From positions 15,411 to 25,080 of the forward strand of contig PACY01000046.1 in NCBI GenBank assembly GCA_002700405.1: a DNA stretch of 9,670 nucleotides, given 5' to 3'. The stretch comes from Flavobacteriaceae bacterium. GTDB lineage: Bacteria > Bacteroidota > Bacteroidia > Flavobacteriales > Flavobacteriaceae. Positions 6,290 to 9,670 of the stretch are shown here, in pieces. Under the pieces are notes generated by a model. That model saw nothing but the letters and a program-made list of their open reading frames with translations. It had not been told where the DNA came from and ran no database searches. A program made the translations under genes and the position numbers. Positions within the stretch are counted from its first letter, which is position 1. Every line of letters begins with the position of its first letter.

Positions 6290-7744
6290 CTACATATTTG
6301 GAGGATAATTTGTTGGATAATCTCCAGCATCTACTGCAGCATCAGAAAGATTTGATCCATAATGTGCATCAATTGCTTCCATGATTGCATTGGCAAGAAC
6401 TGCATTACCTCTAGCAGTAGGGTGAATCCCGTCTAATGAGTAAAAACCACCCATTACTAAATCTGCTGTCATATGAAAATCTCCTGAACTTATACCAACA
6501 CTGTTAAGTTCTTCAAAGAATGAATAAGCATCAAACATTGCCCAACCACTTTGACTAGCTAGTCCATTTATTGTACCATTGTATCCAGCTATTGTTGACT
6601 GAATTTCAGCAACTTCATTTGCTGTTAGCACTCTTGTGTCATCTAATGGAACACTTAACCCATTTATTAGTGTTGGATTTCCTCCAACAGTCGTTCCAAT
6701 TATTGCAGCTGTTGACAGAAGAATCTTGTCATCTGCTGTTGCATGTCTCATATTTGGTAATACCAATGGTATGCCTAACGGAGTTAAATCTATTGTTGTT
6801 AGGTCACCATCATCAATCACTACCGCATTCATCCCTTCAACAAAATTAATTGTTCTAGCGGCAGCTTCAGATTCTGTCATAAAACCAAAACTTGCAACCA
6901 ATGCTAATGCACCATTATATTGTGCAAATCCTCCATTTAACAACGCAGCAGTAGCAGCATCAAGAGGCACCACATCATGTCCAACTGTATTAAAGAATGC
7001 ATTATTTGTTACATCAGGAATATTACTCACAACTCCATAAGGAACTAATTGAGATAATGTTCCCATAGTTGTTCCAAATGCAAATTGGAAGTCTCCTTGA
7101 GTTCCCATAGCAACACTTGTTGCACCATCAGTTGCACTAGCAAGCGCATCGCTAAATCCAGAAAGTATTGTAACAAATGTAGGTGCTTGTGCTAATGCAT
7201 CTGTAATAATAGAAGCTCCATCACTAGAAGCCATTCTTACATAATAAGGATTAGCCATTCCTTGCATTAGTGCAGCCATACTTCCGTATCCAGGAGCTAG
7301 CATATGAACAGCATTAACTCCAGGGGCAGCCATGTTAGAATATGGTCCAGGCATTACATTTGTAGCTTCCGTAGTTGTAGAACCAGGAACTGGCGCAGGT
7401 CCTGCACCATCAAAATAAAGTCTTGGACCTCCAAAAGGCTGTCCACCAACTAATAGCCCACCAACATTATCACTCATATAAGGTTGAGTAAATTCTCCTC
7501 CACCAGCATGCATCATAACACTAGCCATTATATTTGGATATGAATTCATTTGTCCTGCTTGAAATAATGCATTATCTGTATATCCCGCAGTCATTGTTGC
7601 TCCCATTGCAACCATTCTAGAGAAATCTGCATCTCCAGGGGTGATTTCAACAGCCTCAGCAGCTCCAGGAGCTTCCAGATCATCGTCAACACAAGCTGTA
7701 AAGGTTATTATAACCAATGACAGTAATAAATATTTAATTTTCAT
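6290..7744 (-). CDS. SGNH/GDSL-hydrolase-family lipoprotein with degenerate catalytic motifs
   Basis: 484-residue predicted lipoprotein. Residues 1-17 form a type II signal peptide with lipobox FTAC (Cys18); an acidic 'VDDD' follows the cysteine. The fold is recognised from GDSL blocks: Block I at 45-54 ('VAMGATMTAG'), a Block II-like 'AAPGVNAVHML' at 139-149, Block III 'GFSD' at 196-199, and Block V 'SLDGIHPTARG' at 436-446 with Asp438 and His441. Active members normally have Ser at the position of Thr50 and Asn at the position of Ser198, so nucleophile and oxyanion residues are both changed while the Asp/His dyad is kept. The mature part is rich in Ala, Gly and Met, with one lysine (340), seven arginines and roughly 45 acidic residues. 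It lies 26 bases after the upstream TonB receptor stop, so it probably acts with that receptor at the outer membrane. It is not SusD-like. Family placement is good; substrate and activity are unknown. Confidence 0.83.
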   Translation of the reverse strand: MKIKYLLLSLVIITFTACVDDDLEAPGAAEAVEITPGDADFSRMVAMGATMTAGYTDNALFQAGQMNSYPNIMASVMMHAGGGEFTQPYMSDNVGGLLVGGQPFGGPRLYFDGAGPAPVPGSTTTEATNVMPGPYSNMAAPGVNAVHMLAPGYGSMAALMQGMANPYYVRMASSDGASIITDALAQAPTFVTILSGFSDALASATDGATSVAMGTQGDFQFAFGTTMGTLSQLVPYGVVSNIPDVTNNAFFNTVGHDVVPLDAATAALLNGGFAQYNGALALVASFGFMTESEAAARTINFVEGMNAVVIDDGDLTTIDLTPLGIPLVLPNMRHATADDKILLSTAAIIGTTVGGNPTLINGLSVPLDDTRVLTANEVAEIQSTIAGYNGTINGLASQSGWAMFDAYSFFEELNSVGISSGDFHMTADLVMGGFYSLDGIHPTARGNAVLANAIMEAIDAHYGSNLSDAAVDAGDYPTNYPPNM

Positions 7745-7770
7745 AATTTGTTAGTTTAATTATTATTTAA

Positions 7771-9670
7771 TTATAAGTTGTTAGCAGTCCATGAAATATA
7801 ATATTGTTGACCAATGAATCCTGAACCAAATGCGGTAAAGTATTCTTGGCTGCCAAGATTAGCACCACCAATTTTTATAGTTGATTTCAGCTTTGGAATA
7901 GTAAAGTTAATCTGCGCATCAATTACGTGAGTTGCAGGAACATCTCCATTTCCAAATGTTGACTCCCAATAGAAGTCACTAAACCATCTCCAAGCGACAT
8001 TAAACCCAACATTTTCAAAAATGTTTGTATTTCCAAACTGAACTTTTACTTTATGCTCTGGAGTATTCCAGTAAGTAGAGAAGTCTGGATAAAGTTCTTC
8101 ATCAAATTCTAATACCGATTTAGTATAGTTAGCTGATAAATCATAATTTTTAAAGATTTTAGTTGACATACCTATTGTAGCCCCCCATGATTCTACTTCA
8201 GCATCAGCATTTGTATAGGCGCTATATGTTTCAAAGTCACCGTTAGCAATTGCTAAAATAGATAATCCATTATCACCAACTTCACCATAATAAGGCGAAA
8301 TTACTGCCTCAGTAGAAATAAAGTTTTCATATGCATTTCTATAAATGTTAGCGTCAATGATAAAAGTTGGAGATAATTTTCCTCTATATCCAAATTCAAC
8401 TGACTGCAAACGCTCTGCCTCAACATATTCAACTCCAGAAGCCTCTAATAATCCAGGATTACCAGTAGCTGCCATTGCTTGAACTGAAGAAGCTGAGAAT
8501 GAGTTGTTAAATGCACTTTCCCCCGTTAGAGTAACCATTGCTGGCATACCAAGCGCTTGTCCATTAGCACTAACTGAATAATCTCTAATAAATCTTGCTG
8601 GATTTTCAGGTGATGAACCAACTAGTCTTGCTATACCAACATCAAGACCTATAAATAAATCTTGTGTTGTTGGATTTCTGTATCCAGTTTGATATGATAC
8701 TCTAAAGTTGTGATTTTTGTAATCTCCAGCAGTATATGCAAGAGATACCCTTGGAGTTATTGCTCCATCAGAAAACTCTGCTTTATCATACCTAGCAGCA
8801 GCAGTTAATCTTAATCTTTCATCAAGCATATCTTTAGTGATTTGTGTATATACACCTACATCACCATAATTTATTGGGCCATCATAGTCAGTATATATCG
8901 TTCCAGAAGAATTTAACTCGTAATTTCTGTATGAACCACCAAGCTGAACTTCTGCCCAATCCCACATATGACCAAAATTATAATTCCAGTCAGTGTGATA
9001 TACTTTAGATTCGTCCTGGAATTTTGCTCCAGTTGTAAGGTCAGGATTAGTTATCACAGCCTCCATTGCATCTGCATATGCTTCAGTGCCAGGTATTAAA
9101 CGACCAGTATCTGCAGTTGCTCTTCCTAATGCATGTGCCGCATCTAAAGTTAATCCGGCAAGAGTTCCTCCAACAATTCCTCCTACATATTCTCCAAACC
9201 ATTGATTATCACTCTTCCATGATCTATTTATATTGATTGCAGTAAAGTTCATATCATATGAATCTCCTGCATCATCTGCATTCACATATGTTCTAACAAA
9301 AAAGTTAGGAGACTTAACTTCTAATTTATGTTGAGTCATTATGAAATTCTCAATTGCATATCTGTTAGTTCCTTGATATACTGTCTCTCCAGTACCATAT
9401 TTTCCTACATATTGAATTTCAAGAGCATCGGTCCCATCAGGTCTCCAATACAGACCCCAATCAGCTTTTTTACTTCTTGCTACGTGATCTGTCAAAGCTA
9501 CCTCTCTATATCCAGTTCTACTTACAACTGTAGAAGGAACTAAAGCAGAAGCTCCAGCAGGAAGTAATCCTCCCGCTTCCATTGCCTGTGCAACACCTTG
9601 AATGTTTGTAGCTACCTCATCTCCATATATGTTAATTCCATCATGATTATAAGCAGCTCTAGTTAAGCCT
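7771..9670 (-). CDS. TonB-dependent outer-membrane receptor (partial, N-terminus outside window)
   Basis: The frame stays open to the right edge (first full codon at 9669), giving 632 residues of a receptor whose signal peptide and plug lie beyond the window; an internal ATG at 9582 is not the start. What is visible is beta-barrel: a 'TRAAYNHDGINIYGDE' segment, alternating aromatic strands such as 'ADWGLYWRPDGTDALEIQYV', 'VYQGTNRYAIENF', 'FFVRTYVNADDAGDSYDM', 'FRVSYQTGYRNPTTQDLFIG', and a C-terminal 'KIGGANLGSQEYFTAFGSGF' followed by 'IGQQYYISW'. Such barrels occur in Bacteroidota receptors linked to a surface lipoprotein. Two long extracellular-loop-like stretches rich in Ala, Gly and Thr occur around 9050-9180 and 8440-8600. 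The gene precedes the GDSL-type lipoprotein by 26 bases in the same direction, so the two form an operon. The promoter is outside the window and the ligand is unknown. Confidence 0.92.
   Translation of the reverse strand, partial: GLTRAAYNHDGINIYGDEVATNIQGVAQAMEAGGLLPAGASALVPSTVVSRTGYREVALTDHVARSKKADWGLYWRPDGTDALEIQYVGKYGTGETVYQGTNRYAIENFIMTQHKLEVKSPNFFVRTYVNADDAGDSYDMNFTAININRSWKSDNQWFGEYVGGIVGGTLAGLTLDAAHALGRATADTGRLIPGTEAYADAMEAVITNPDLTTGAKFQDESKVYHTDWNYNFGHMWDWAEVQLGGSYRNYELNSSGTIYTDYDGPINYGDVGVYTQITKDMLDERLRLTAAARYDKAEFSDGAITPRVSLAYTAGDYKNHNFRVSYQTGYRNPTTQDLFIGLDVGIARLVGSSPENPARFIRDYSVSANGQALGMPAMVTLTGESAFNNSFSASSVQAMAATGNPGLLEASGVEYVEAERLQSVEFGYRGKLSPTFIIDANIYRNAYENFISTEAVISPYYGEVGDNGLSILAIANGDFETYSAYTNADAEVESWGATIGMSTKIFKNYDLSANYTKSVLEFDEELYPDFSTYWNTPEHKVKVQFGNTNIFENVGFNVAWRWFSDFYWESTFGNGDVPATHVIDAQINFTIPKLKSTIKIGGANLGSQEYFTAFGSGFIGQQYYISWTANNL

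Noticed and set aside
6636..7040. 134-codon open frame on the plus strand
   Set aside because: It is antisense to the GDSL-type lipoprotein, and its length is explained by that gene's Ala/Gly-rich codons. It has no start context or family pattern.
6290..7744. Lipoprotein as a SusD homologue
   Set aside because: It has none of the SusD helical-repeat or RagB-type features; the GDSL-block order and the Asp-x-x-His motif fit SGNH better.

Overview
The window reads as chromosomal DNA from a low-GC Bacteroidota, most likely a marine-type member of the class Flavobacteriia. Four things support this. There are three TonB-dependent outer-membrane receptors in under 10 kb. atpD-atpC stands as its own two-gene unit, with a Bacteroidota-type insert in AtpD and a short epsilon subunit. 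A clear Bacteroidota promoter (TTG, 19 nt, TATCTTTG) precedes atpD. A lipoprotein is paired with a receptor, and Shine-Dalgarno sequences are generally absent. The species cannot be named from this window.

Layout from left to right. Positions 1-182 (+) hold the last 59 codons of a TonB-dependent receptor. One base later comes recX (184-645, +), the RecA modulator. It converges on a complete BtuB/siderophore-type TonB-dependent receptor (642-2507, -), and the two stop codons share the palindrome TTAA. A 117-bp divergent intergenic region separates that receptor from an SOS-type translesion-synthesis pair in the order umuC (2625-3878, +) then umuD (3885-4316, +). This is the reverse of the classical umuDC order, and umuD starts with TTG. 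Four bases later the convergent atpD-atpC operon ends (atpC 4321-4599, -; atpD 4622-6124, -). Its promoter lies at 6167-6196, and a strong rho-independent terminator at 6231-6264 insulates it from the next operon. That operon (also minus strand) contains a TonB-dependent receptor cut by the right edge (7771-9670) and, downstream of it, an SGNH/GDSL-type lipoprotein (6290-7744).

Functionally the window mixes housekeeping energy metabolism (catalytic beta and epsilon subunits of F1-ATPase), DNA-damage response (RecX, Pol V-like UmuC/UmuD) and outer-membrane nutrient uptake. I see no CRISPR array, phage, insertion sequence, toxin-antitoxin or defence locus. Packing is tight: coding sequences meet with a 4-bp overlap or gaps of 1, 4, 6, 22 and 26 bases.

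The most interesting object is the GDSL-type lipoprotein. It keeps the Asp-x-x-His dyad, but its nucleophile position reads Thr and its GxND block reads GFSD. Its mature part has a single lysine and a large acidic excess. It may be a non-catalytic, substrate-binding derivative that works with its receptor. No wholly new system is evident.
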